Below, piece after piece: positions 8,022-15,191 of a stretch of 64,000 bases of DNA. Made by a program: the position numbers and the translations under genes. The stretch spans positions 682,001 through 746,000 of the forward strand of contig NZ_VRLV01000003.1 in assembly GCF_009760925.1 (NCBI RefSeq). Reading direction: 5' to 3'. The DNA comes from Nonomuraea typhae (lineage in GTDB: Bacteria > Actinomycetota > Actinomycetes > Streptosporangiales > Streptosporangiaceae). Numbering within the stretch: position 1 is the stretch's first letter; each line of letters begins with the position of its first letter. The notes under the pieces were generated by a model that made no database searches, was not told where the DNA came from, and saw only the letters and a list, made by a program, of their open reading frames with translations.

Positions 8022-8345
8022 GTGGGAGGTATGAAGGGGTGGCGCAGACGCCAGGTGATCCACCAGGTGACGGACGCTCAGCCGTCGCTCACGGATGACG
8101 TGCGCAAACGCGAGATCAGCTACCTCATCAAGATGGGCATCAGGACCGCCTGCCTCATCTTGGCCGTGGTGGTGCCCCTCGACTGGCCCTACCGGCTGCT
8201 CTTCATCGCGGGCGCCGTCTTTTTGCCATACATAGCCGTAATCGGGGCCAATGAGAGGTCGAAGGGTGTGCCTGCCCCTACCTTTCACACACCCGAAGCT
8301 AACCAAAGCGAGATACCACTGCACCGACGCGAGATCGGGTCGTGA
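8022..8345 (+). CDS. DUF3099 membrane protein
   Basis: A 107-residue actinobacterial protein with the DUF3099 pattern: an N-terminal basic region, HQVTDAQPSLTDDVRKREISYL, then two close transmembrane helices (MGIRTACLILAVVVPL and YRLLFIAGAVFLPYIAVI) separated by a short DWP turn, ending in a polar tail. The function of the family is unknown. The GTG at 8022 is placed after CCGAGG; the ATG at 8031 has a GGGAGG that is too close. It lies immediately upstream of, and in the same direction as, a 6C-like small RNA that has its own promoter. Confidence 0.85.
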   Translation: MGGMKGWRRRQVIHQVTDAQPSLTDDVRKREISYLIKMGIRTACLILAVVVPLDWPYRLLFIAGAVFLPYIAVIGANERSKGVPAPTFHTPEANQSEIPLHRREIGS

Positions 8346-8352
8346 CTAAGTC

Positions 8353-8384
8353 TTGACGCATCCCACGGGTTGTAGGTGTACGCT
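8353..8384 (+). promoter_or_regulatory. Promoter of the 6C-like RNA
   Basis: TTGACG at 8353-8358 and TACGCT at 8379-8384 resemble -35 and -10 boxes of the housekeeping sigma factor, though the 20-nt spacing is longer than optimal. Transcription would begin near 8391, just at the first stem of the small RNA. Confidence 0.5.
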
Positions 8385-8390
8385 TTAGCC

Positions 8391-8505
8391 AAGCGCTCCG
8401 GTCCCCCGTCGGAGTGCTGGTGCCGGCGTTCCGGGCCCCCGTCGGAACGCCGATGAAGCGACGCCGGGTGGTTTGCCCCCGTAACCACCCGGCGTCGCCC
8501 TTTTC
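8391..8505 (+). ncRNA. 6C-like small RNA with three C-loop hairpins
   Basis: Three successive perfect or near-perfect hairpins are visible: 8392-8418 (9-bp stem), 8425-8451 (9-bp stem) and 8458-8498 (16-bp stem). Each presents a 9-nt loop containing CCCCCGT. The last stem is followed by CCTTTTCTC and is a strong intrinsic terminator. Two adjacent stem-loops with cytosine-rich loops are the definition of the actinobacterial 6C RNA family, a small RNA of proposed trans-acting regulatory function in which C-rich loops pair with G-rich mRNA sites. Here the terminator loop carries the motif too. It lies between DUF3099 and the convergent mobA. Confidence 0.8.
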
Positions 8506-8617
8506 TCAGGAAGACCATCTTTGAACCCCGCCAAGCGGGTAGGTCTGCTTTCCCGAAATCGTTTACACCGGCGCCTGCCTGCAATTCACAGGAAATCTTC
8601 AGGTTTCGGTCAGCGAT

Positions 8618-8644
8618 TGACACCGCGAGTTCGCGGGAGTGTCA
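8618..8644 (-). terminator. Hairpin overlapping the mobA stop codon
   Basis: Arms TGACAC..CCGCGA and TCGCGG.TGTCA form a long stem with a small bulge, starting at the mobA stop codon on the minus strand. No T-run follows, so it may protect or end the transcript without being a classical intrinsic terminator. Confidence 0.35.
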
Positions 8645-9436
8645 CTCGTCGGTCAGTGTCTCGGCCGTGGCCTTGGCCCAGTTGCGGGCCAGCGTGGTCA
8701 GCTTGTCCACCGCGTCCTCGGGCGCCGTGCCCGCGCCCTGGGCCAGTCCCAGCAGGTACGCCGTCAGCGGCGCCGCCGGCCTGGCCACGCCGTGGGCCAC
8801 CTCCTTGGTCAGGTCCAGGATCAGGTCGCGGTCCACGCGGGCCGGGTCGATGCCCAGCTCCTTGCAGGCCAGCGCCGTCCACTCGGCGAGCACGTTCATG
8901 TGAGCCTCCTCGAGATCGTCCACAGTGTCGCAGTCGAACCACGGCCGGCCGGGCAACGCCACCCGGACCGCGCCCAACGGTCCCATCACGCCGCGCAGCG
9001 ACCGGCCGTCATAGTCGCCGAGCGCCTGGCGGAGCGCCTCGGTGCGCCAGGCGCCGGCCAGCCACTGCTCCCGCCCGTCGCCGTCCACGAGCACGGCCCC
9101 CGCTCCGGGCGCCTGCGCCCGTTCGAGCAGCGCCTCCACGTGGGAAGGCCGCAACAGCGGCATGTCACCCGCCAGCACCACCACCCAGGGCGCGCGCACC
9201 TGCGCCAGCCCCGCGCGCAACGCCGGAACCGGCCCGCCGCCCCTGGGCTCCTCCAGCACGTAGACGGCCCGGGGCCTGAGGCGCTCCGGGCCCACCACGA
9301 TCACCCTGTCCGCGCCGCGCACGGCGGCGGCCACCGACTCCAGCAAAGACCGGCCCCAGACGGTCAGGCCCGGCTTGTCCACGCCCCCAAGCCGCTCGGC
9401 CGCACCCCCGGCCAGGATCACCGCGTCATACGCCAC
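8642..9436 (-). CDS. mobA: MobA-type NTP transferase fused to DUF6457
   Basis: The N-terminal domain (residues 1 to about 185) is a MobA-like molybdenum cofactor guanylyltransferase: LAGGAAERLGGVDK near residues 8-21 is the GTP-binding loop and VLAGDMPLL the metal-binding GDxP element. It would link GMP to molybdopterin to form the guanine dinucleotide cofactor. The C-terminal about 80 residues (NVLAEWTALACKELGID to the end) match the all-helical DUF6457 domain, found fused or adjacent to MobA in actinobacteria. Total 264 residues. It lies near moaA in the same direction, separated by a repeat-rich 377-nt gap. Confidence 0.88.
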   Translation of the reverse strand: MAYDAVILAGGAAERLGGVDKPGLTVWGRSLLESVAAAVRGADRVIVVGPERLRPRAVYVLEEPRGGGPVPALRAGLAQVRAPWVVVLAGDMPLLRPSHVEALLERAQAPGAGAVLVDGDGREQWLAGAWRTEALRQALGDYDGRSLRGVMGPLGAVRVALPGRPWFDCDTVDDLEEAHMNVLAEWTALACKELGIDPARVDRDLILDLTKEVAHGVARPAAPLTAYLLGLAQGAGTAPEDAVDKLTTLARNWAKATAETLTDE

Positions 9437-9813
9437 AGGCTCACGGTAGCCGCCCGCCAGCCCTCACGCCCCTCCGGGTCCGGGGAGAAGAGAGACCGGC
9501 ACACGGACGGGGAAGCCGGGCGCCGAGTCAACGCAGCCGGGTGGCACAGTTAGAGCTCGGGGCGGGAAGGCACCGGCCCACGGGTTCGCCCTTCAGGGTG
9601 GTTACCGGGTCATCGAGAGCCGCGGCACCGGGCGTGGCCGGGGCACTTGGGCGGGTGACGAAGGGCTGTGACGGCGAGCAACCACGTCCGACTGCCGGCC
9701 ATCGCCCGAGGCCGCCCGCCTGCGGCGGCGGGCGGGGGCAACACGGCTCCGCCGTAAAAAACTCACCCACCGAAAGCAGACATCAACTCACCCGCCGAAA
9801 GCAGACATTCAAC
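9437..9813. other. Repeat-rich non-coding gap between moaA and mobA
   Basis: No gene is supported in these 377 nt. The stretch contains two extra copies of the moaA 3' terminus (9763-9808), the dispersed 90-nt element copy B (9672-9761) with a GCCCGCC/GGCGGGC hairpin at 9714-9733, and about 230 nt leading to the mobA start with no recognisable motif. Confidence 0.7.
9672..9761 (-). repeat. Dispersed 90-nt intergenic element, copy B (downstream of moaA)
   Basis: Homologous to 2067-2156 over its full 90-nt length with the same block order. The inner hairpin differs in sequence between copies (GCCCGCC/GGCGGGC here at 9714-9733; GCGCCCG/CGGGCGC in copy A), while the small palindrome ACGGC-TCC-GCCGT and adjoining A-run at 9743-9761 are conserved. 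On the minus strand the A-run reads as T residues entering the element. Confidence 0.6.
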
Positions 9814-9834
9814 TCACCCGCCGATAGCGGACAT
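9763..9834 (-). repeat. Tandem triplication of the moaA 3' end
   Basis: Three head-to-tail units of 25-26 nt start at 9834, 9808 and 9783 on the minus strand. Each encodes Met-Ser-Ala-(Ile or Phe)-Gly-Gly followed by TGA and then GTTG. The first unit is the genuine end of moaA; the other two lie after its stop codon and preserve the six codons and the stop with only synonymous changes plus Ile to Phe. GGTGAGTTG before each later ATG could act as a weak ribosome site. Confidence 0.85.
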
Positions 9835-10812
9835 GGGCCGTGAGGGCTGTAGAAAACTCGGGTCGTTGATGCCGTGGCCGGGGAGCTTGCGGGCGACGGC
9901 GGCGATCCAGCGGGCGGCGAGGTCCTCGTCGGAGGCGCCCGCGCGCATGGCCGTCTTCAGGTCCGACTCCTCCCTGGCGAACAGGCAGTTGCGCACCTGG
10001 CCGTCGGCCGTCAGCCGCACCCGGTCGCAGGCCCCGCAGAACGGCCGGGTCACCGACCCGATCACGCCCACCCGCGCGGGCCCGCCGTTCACCAGGAAAC
10101 GCTCGGCGGGCGCGCTGCCGCGGTCCTCGCGGTCGTCGGGGGTCAGGTCGAATACCCCGGAGAGCCGGGCGAGGATCTCGTCGGCGGTGATCATGTTGTC
10201 GCGGGTCCAGCCGTGCTGGGCGTCCAGCGGCATCTGCTCGATGAAGCGCAGTTCGTAGCCCTGCTCGAGGCAGTACCGCAGCAGATCGGGCGCCTCGTGC
10301 TCGTTGAGGTCGCGCATGAGGACGGCGTTCACCTTCACCGGCCGCAGCCCGGCGGCGTCGGCGGCGGCCAGGCCGGCGATCACGTCCTCGAGGCGGTCGC
10401 GGTGGGCCAGCCGCTTGAACGTGTCGCGGTCCAGGGTGTCGAGCGAGACGTTGACGCGGTCGAGCCCGGCCTCGGCCAGCGGGCCGGCGAGGCGGGCCAG
10501 GCCGATGCCGTTGGTGGTCAGGGAGATCTCGGGACGCGGCCGCAGCCGGGCGGTGCCGGCGACGATGCCGAGCAGTTCGCGGCGCAGCAGCGGCTCGCCG
10601 CCGGTGTAGCGGACCTCGGTGACGCCCAGCCGCTCGACGCCGATCGTGACCAGCCGGACGATCTCGTCGGCGGTCAGGAGCTGGGGGTTGGGCAGCCAGT
10701 CGAGTCCTTCGGGCGGCATGCAGTACGTGCAGCGCAGGTTGCACTTGTCGGTCAGGGACACCCGAAGGTCGGTCGCCACCCTTCCGAAGGAGTCTTTGAG
10801 CACCGGCGTCAT
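9814..10812 (-). CDS. moaA: GTP 3',8-cyclase MoaA
   Basis: MoaA is the radical-SAM enzyme that starts molybdenum cofactor synthesis by converting GTP to 3',8-cyclo-7,8-dihydro-GTP. The 332-residue protein has the N-terminal cluster motif CxxxCxxC at Cys24, Cys28 and Cys31 (DKCNLRCTYC), the GGEPLLR segment of radical-SAM barrels, and the C-terminal second cluster region RPFCGACDRVRL plus RNCLF. The tail ends in Gly-Gly, which in this family reaches into the active site and is essential. The ATG at 10812 was preferred to a start at 10881 because the family sequence begins there. It follows the MarR-GNAT gene after 10 nt, suggesting one operon. Confidence 0.96.
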   Translation of the reverse strand: MTPVLKDSFGRVATDLRVSLTDKCNLRCTYCMPPEGLDWLPNPQLLTADEIVRLVTIGVERLGVTEVRYTGGEPLLRRELLGIVAGTARLRPRPEISLTTNGIGLARLAGPLAEAGLDRVNVSLDTLDRDTFKRLAHRDRLEDVIAGLAAADAAGLRPVKVNAVLMRDLNEHEAPDLLRYCLEQGYELRFIEQMPLDAQHGWTRDNMITADEILARLSGVFDLTPDDREDRGSAPAERFLVNGGPARVGVIGSVTRPFCGACDRVRLTADGQVRNCLFAREESDLKTAMRAGASDEDLAARWIAAVARKLPGHGINDPSFLQPSRPMSAIGG

Positions 10813-10822
10813 GTCGCACACC

Positions 10823-11728
10823 CTACGACACGGCCGATGACGCCTGTCGGCGCAGGGTCTTCTCGAACCAATGTGCGGCATAGGGCTCGTCGTTGAACGC
10901 TGCGACCTCGCGATATCCGGCCGTGCTGTAGAGCCGTCTGGCCTCGGTGAGCGCGGCGTGCGTCTCCAGCCTGACGGTCGCGGCGCCGTGCTCGGCCGCG
11001 CGCGCCTCCAGTTCGGCCAGCAGCCGCCGCCCGAGCCCCAGTCCGCGTACGGCGGGCGCCACCCACATCCGTTTGAGGTGGGCGCTGTCTCCCCGGAGCT
11101 TGAGCGCCCCGCAGCCGACCGGGTCGGAGTGCAGCGTCGCCACCAGGATCAGCCCCCGGGGCGGGGTCAGGTCGTCGTCCCCTGCCGGGACGCCGCGGCC
11201 GGGGTCGAATCCCTCGGGGAAGCGCCTGGCCAGCTCGGCGAAGTACTCCCCCAGGCTGTAGCGGGCGTCGGGGTGGCGCGGGTCGGTGACCGCCACCTCG
11301 ACCATGGAGGCGATGAGCAGGCGTTCCACCTCGGCCATGGCGGTGACCAGGCGGTCGCGCTGGCGCGGGTCGAGGGGGCGCAGGATCGAGGCGGCCTGGT
11401 CGTCGGAGCGGCGGTCGAGTTCCGCCCGTTCGCTCAGCCCCTTCTCGGTCAGCCGCGCCCTGCGCACGCGGGCGTCGTCCGGGTCGCTCTCGACGATCAC
11501 GAGCCCGTCGCCCTCCAGCGCGCGCAGGATCCGGCTGAGGTATCCGGAGTCGAGGTCGAGCCGGGCGCGCAGGAGGCGTACCTCGCTGCCGCGCTCGCCG
11601 ATCTCCCACAAGACGCGGCAGTGGCCGAGCGGGCGGCCCCGGGACAGGAAGGCGTCCTCCAGGGCCCCCACCCGCTGGGTGACGGTCCGGTTGAAGCGCC
11701 GCACGCGCTCGACGAGCTCCGCGTCCAT
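10823..11728 (-). CDS. MarR-GNAT fusion regulator/acetyltransferase
   Basis: The 301 residues combine two domains. Residues 1 to about 145 form a MarR winged helix (GHCRVLWEIGERG, LDSGYLSRILRALEGDGLV, DARVRRARLTEKG). Residues about 170-295 form a GNAT acetyltransferase with the acetyl-CoA loop VAPAVRGLGLGRRLLAELEA and the typical YSTAGYREV near the end. Such fusions are widespread in actinobacteria and may acetylate a small molecule or protein while sensing it, but the substrate is unknown. It lies 10 nt upstream of moaA, so a connection with molybdenum cofactor supply is possible from context only. Confidence 0.9.
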   Translation of the reverse strand: MDAELVERVRRFNRTVTQRVGALEDAFLSRGRPLGHCRVLWEIGERGSEVRLLRARLDLDSGYLSRILRALEGDGLVIVESDPDDARVRRARLTEKGLSERAELDRRSDDQAASILRPLDPRQRDRLVTAMAEVERLLIASMVEVAVTDPRHPDARYSLGEYFAELARRFPEGFDPGRGVPAGDDDLTPPRGLILVATLHSDPVGCGALKLRGDSAHLKRMWVAPAVRGLGLGRRLLAELEARAAEHGAATVRLETHAALTEARRLYSTAGYREVAAFNDEPYAAHWFEKTLRRQASSAVS

Positions 11729-11760
11729 TCTCTGACCTTAGTCAGACGACGGACGCGGCG

Positions 11761-12948
11761 TCACCCCTTGACGCAGATGAGCTGCCGCAGGTGCGCGACC
11801 ACCTGCACCAGGTCGGTCTGGGCGGCCATGACCGACTCCAGGTCCTTGTAGGCGCCCGGGATCTCGTCCACGATGCCGGAGTCCTTGCGGCACTCCACGC
11901 CGAACGTCTGCTCCTCCAGGTCCTTGACGGTGAAGGTCTTCTTCGCCTTGTTCCGGCTCATCTTCCGCCCCGCGCCGTGCGAGGCCGAGTTGAACGCCGC
12001 CGCGTTCCCGAGGCCCTTGACGATGTAGGTGCCGGTGGCCATCGAGCCCGGGATGATCCCCAGGTCGCCGCTGCCGGCCCGGATCGCGCCCTTGCGCGTC
12101 ACGAGCACGTCCACGCCGTCGTAACGCTCCTCCGCCACGTAGTTGTGGTGGCAGGAGATCGGCTCGTCGAAGCCGATGTTCGGCAGGTGGCGGCGGAGCA
12201 CGTCGCAGACCAGGCCCATCATCACCGACCGGTTGCGGCGCGCGTAGTCCTGCGCCCAGAACAGGTCCCGGCGGTAGGCGTCCATCTCAGGCGTGCTGCC
12301 CAGGAAGACGGCCAGGTCGCGGTCCACGAGGCCCTGGTTGTGCGAGAGCCGGCGGGCCACGCCGATGTGGTGCTCGGCCAGTTCCTTGCCGATGTTGCGC
12401 GAACCGGAGTGCAGCACGACCCAGACGTTCTGCTCGTCGTCCGCGCAGACCTCCAGGAAGTGGTTGCCGCCGCCGAGCGTGCCCATCTGCACCTCGGCCC
12501 GCTCACGCCGGGCGTGCACGGCAGGGGCCAGCTCGTCGAAGCCCTTCCAGAACGCCTCCCAGCCCGCCGTCTTGAACCCGTGGATCTTGCCCGGGTCCAC
12601 GGGCCGCCGGTGGTGGCCGAAACCGACCGGCACCGCCTGCTCCAGCTTCCCGCGCAGGTACGCGAGGTTGTCCGGGAGCTGCGAGCTCTTGTAGGTGGTC
12701 TTGATCGCGGTCATCCCGCAGCCGATGTCCACCCCGACGGCGGCCGGGGAGACGGCGTCCTTCATCGCGATGACCGAGCCCACGGTCGCGCCCTTGCCGT
12801 GGTGCACGTCCGGCATGACGGCGACACCGTGGACCCACGGCAGGTTCGCCACGTTGCGCAGCTGCTGCATCGCCTGCGGCTCGACCGTCTCCGGGTCCGT
12901 CCACATCCTGAGCGGATGCCGGGTACCGGTCACCTCGTTGTACGTCAT
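11761..12948 (-). CDS. rtcB: RtcB family RNA ligase
   Basis: RtcB joins RNA 2',3'-cyclic phosphate (or 3'-phosphate) ends to 5'-hydroxyl ends using GTP and manganese, in RNA repair and splicing. The 395-residue protein shows the metal-binding elements VMPDVHHGKGATVGSV, VGVDIGCGM (metal cysteine), GGGNHFLEV and HSGSRNIG, and near the C-terminus SHGAGRKMSR, containing the histidine that is guanylylated. The size is at the short end of the family, typical of actinobacterial RtcB. No archease is adjacent. An AlkB-type dioxygenase lies 76 nt upstream in the same direction, making a possible nucleic-acid repair pair. Confidence 0.93.
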   Translation of the reverse strand: MTYNEVTGTRHPLRMWTDPETVEPQAMQQLRNVANLPWVHGVAVMPDVHHGKGATVGSVIAMKDAVSPAAVGVDIGCGMTAIKTTYKSSQLPDNLAYLRGKLEQAVPVGFGHHRRPVDPGKIHGFKTAGWEAFWKGFDELAPAVHARRERAEVQMGTLGGGNHFLEVCADDEQNVWVVLHSGSRNIGKELAEHHIGVARRLSHNQGLVDRDLAVFLGSTPEMDAYRRDLFWAQDYARRNRSVMMGLVCDVLRRHLPNIGFDEPISCHHNYVAEERYDGVDVLVTRKGAIRAGSGDLGIIPGSMATGTYIVKGLGNAAAFNSASHGAGRKMSRNKAKKTFTVKDLEEQTFGVECRKDSGIVDEIPGAYKDLESVMAAQTDLVQVVAHLRQLICVKG

Positions 12949-13024
12949 CTGTATGTCGCCTCCTTCCGGTCACATCCCGAACGTGATCAATGACGCCAGA
13001 GTCAGGCTGCCCCCGGCAACTCAT

Positions 13025-13645
13025 TTAACCCTTCGCGCCCTGGAAGCGGCTGGAGAAGTTCACGCTGATCCGGGCGCCGGCCGGGACGCTCTGCTTGGGC
13101 ACGCTGTGCCGCCAGTCGCGCTGGCACCGGCCGCCCATGACGATCAGGTCCCCCGAGGCGGGCGTGAGGACGACGCTGCGCCCGCCTTCGCGCGGCTTGA
13201 GCAGGAACCGCCTGGCCGCCCCCAGGCTCAGCACCGGCACCGTGCACAGCTCGCGCCGGCACGTGGCCCAGTCGCCGTGCCAGCCCGTGCTGTCGCGGTG
13301 ATCCCGATAGTAGTTGATCCACAGCCCGTCGTACGGCACGCCGTAGTGCCGTGACAGCTCGGCGGCGGCCGTCCGCAGGAGATCGTCCGGCGCGTCGCCC
13401 AGGTCGGGGTACTCGGCCGTCAGCCGGGGTTCCACCATCATGCGGTCGGCGATGCGGCGCAGCCGCTGCTCCCAGGCGGCGCCCGCGACGAGCGCCCGCA
13501 GGAGGCGGTCGCCGCCGGTCAGCCAGGCGGGCACGTGCTCCACCCAGGAGGTGGCGTCGAGCTCGACGCGGCGGGCGGTCGCGAAGGTGGTGTCGAAGCC
13601 CGGCTCCTGCCCGGCGAACAGGTCGAGCTGGTCAATCGTGCTCAT
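13025..13645 (-). CDS. AlkB-type Fe(II)/2-oxoglutarate dioxygenase
   Basis: AlkB-family enzymes oxidatively remove alkyl groups from DNA or RNA bases. The 206-residue protein has the iron facial triad as His123 and Asp125 (GWHGDW) and His180 (WRHSVPK), and the 2-oxoglutarate-binding arginine region RISVNFSSR at 192-200. LWINYYRD (109-116) is the typical strand leading into the active site. Its layout resembles the ALKBH2/3-like bacterial group rather than E. coli AlkB. The same-strand rtcB follows after 76 nt. Substrate, DNA or RNA, cannot be told from sequence. Confidence 0.9.
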   Translation of the reverse strand: MSTIDQLDLFAGQEPGFDTTFATARRVELDATSWVEHVPAWLTGGDRLLRALVAGAAWEQRLRRIADRMMVEPRLTAEYPDLGDAPDDLLRTAAAELSRHYGVPYDGLWINYYRDHRDSTGWHGDWATCRRELCTVPVLSLGAARRFLLKPREGGRSVVLTPASGDLIVMGGRCQRDWRHSVPKQSVPAGARISVNFSSRFQGAKG

Positions 13646-13758
13646 CCCTCAGGTGTACGGCAACGGCCGCCCCGCCCTCCGGCCATATCCGGTCAGCGGT
13701 TGACGAGGTCCGAATACGGCCGGTGGCCGCCGGGAGCGCCTGCCTAGAGTGGAGCGCC

Positions 13759-14553
13759 ATGACGCGAGCCGAGACCTTCGCCGCCCTTCACCGCTCCGGT
13801 GACCCGCTCCTCCTGCCGAACGCCTGGGACGCGGGCTCCGCGGTCGCCGTCGCCGACGCCGGCGCCAGGGCCGTCGCGACGACCAGCGCCGGCGTCGCCT
13901 GGGCCCTGGGCCGCCCCGACGGCGGCGAACTGCGCGCCGGCCAGGTGGCCGCGGTCGTCGAGCGCATCGCCGGGGCCGTCTCGGTACCGGTCTCGGCCGA
14001 CATCGAGGCCGGGTACTCCTCGGTCGAGGAGACCGTGACCGCCGTCGTGCAGGCCGGGGCCGTGGGCGTCAACCTCGAGGACCGCGCGGACGGCGCGATG
14101 CTGGAGCCGTCCGCCCAGGCCGACCGCCTGGCCGCCGCGCGGGCCGCCGGTGACCGGCTGGGCGTGCCCGTCTGGATCAACGCCCGCACGGACGTGTACC
14201 TGGCGGGCGGCGGCAGCCTGGACGAGGTGAAGCGGCGCGCCGAGGCGTACGCGGCGGCCGGGGCGGACAGCATCTTCGTGCCCGGGCTCATCGACCTCGG
14301 GGCCCTGCGCGAGTTGTCGGCCGGGCCGCTTCCCGTGGCGGTGATGGCGTGGGCCGGGGCCCCCGCCGTGGCGGAGTTCGCGGCGGCCGGCGTGGTCCGG
14401 GTCAGCCTCGGGGCGGCCATCGCGCAGGCCGCCTACGGGCTGGCGGCCCGGGCCGCGAGGGAGATGCTGGCGCACGGGGTCTACGACACGACCGCGGACG
14501 GCCTGCCGTACGACCGGCTGAACGCCCTTCTCCGGTCGCCGGGCCTCGGCTGA
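13759..14553 (+). CDS. Isocitrate lyase/PEP mutase family protein
   Basis: A 264-residue TIM-barrel protein of the PEP mutase/methylisocitrate lyase superfamily. Family features include LLLPNAWDAGSA (residues 17-28), the metal region SADIEAGYS, VNLEDRADG and INARTDVYL. These proteins cleave or form C-C or P-C bonds beside the carboxyl group of 2-oxo acids; this subgroup in actinobacteria has no settled substrate. The canonical K-K-C-G-H loop of isocitrate lyase is absent, so a glyoxylate-cycle role is unlikely. ATG at 13759 follows a GGAG site. It is convergent with the TRIC channel gene, 12 nt apart. Confidence 0.85.
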   Translation: MTRAETFAALHRSGDPLLLPNAWDAGSAVAVADAGARAVATTSAGVAWALGRPDGGELRAGQVAAVVERIAGAVSVPVSADIEAGYSSVEETVTAVVQAGAVGVNLEDRADGAMLEPSAQADRLAAARAAGDRLGVPVWINARTDVYLAGGGSLDEVKRRAEAYAAAGADSIFVPGLIDLGALRELSAGPLPVAVMAWAGAPAVAEFAAAGVVRVSLGAAIAQAAYGLAARAAREMLAHGVYDTTADGLPYDRLNALLRSPGLG

Positions 14554-14565
14554 CACGGGTCTCCC

Positions 14566-15180
14566 TCAGTCCGAGGGGCGGACGCCGCGGGCCAGCGGAG
14601 CCCGCCAGCCGTACCTCATGGCGGCGATGCGCAGGGCGAAGGCGATGACGGCGGCGGCCAGGGTGGCGCTCCAGCCGTGCAGGTCCCAGACGTACAGGCC
14701 GGCCATCACCGCCGAGCCCACCATCGCGGGGACGGCGTACAGCTGCCGGTCGTACAGCAGGGTCGGGATCTCGCCGGCCAGCACGTCGCGCAGCATGCCG
14801 CCGCCCACCGCGGTGGTGACGCCCAGGAGCACGGCGTGCAGCGGCGTCAGCCCGTACTCCAGGGCCTTCTCCGTACCCACGGCGCTGAACAGCCCGAGCC
14901 CGGCGGCGTCCAGCACCAGGATGACCGGCATCACCCTGGCCACGTGCGGATGCCAGAAGGCGACGATGAGCGTGGCGGCGATGGGCACCAGGACGTAGCC
15001 GAGGCTCTGGAAGGCGGCGGGCCGCACGTTGAGGATGAGGTCGCGGACGACGCCGCCGCCGAGAGCGGTCATCTCGGCGAGGACGGCCATCCCGACCACG
15101 TCCAGTTGCTTGCGCACGCCCATGAGCGCGCCGGTGAGGGCGAAGACAAAGATTCCGGCCAGGTCGAGAATTTCGGACAC
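14566..15180 (-). CDS. TRIC-type cation channel family protein (UPF0126)
   Basis: A 204-residue integral membrane protein with about seven hydrophobic helices and the internal duplication typical of prokaryotic TRIC channels: ALGGGVVRDLIL in the first half and VGGGMLRDVL in the second, the glycine-rich kinks that line the pore. Prokaryotic TRIC proteins form trimeric potassium-permeable channels. The GTG at 15180 (VSEILDLAGIFVFALTG) was chosen as start since the family sequence begins at that helix; upstream in-frame codons lack a clear ribosome site. It starts 11 nt after the POT transporter stop and is probably cotranscribed. Confidence 0.88.
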   Translation of the reverse strand: MSEILDLAGIFVFALTGALMGVRKQLDVVGMAVLAEMTALGGGVVRDLILNVRPAAFQSLGYVLVPIAATLIVAFWHPHVARVMPVILVLDAAGLGLFSAVGTEKALEYGLTPLHAVLLGVTTAVGGGMLRDVLAGEIPTLLYDRQLYAVPAMVGSAVMAGLYVWDLHGWSATLAAAVIAFALRIAAMRYGWRAPLARGVRPSD

Positions 15181-15191
15181 GGTGGAAGTAT

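Noticed and set aside
9743..9761. ACGGC-TCC-GCCGT followed by A-run as an intrinsic terminator for moaA
   Set aside because: On the minus strand the T-run precedes the hairpin instead of following it.
9763..9834. Tandem repeats considered as a CRISPR array
   Set aside because: Units are contiguous without unique spacers, 25-26 nt, and encode the end of moaA; no cas genes are present.
13759..14553. Isocitrate lyase of the glyoxylate cycle
   Set aside because: The chain is short and lacks the KKCGH catalytic loop of true isocitrate lyase.
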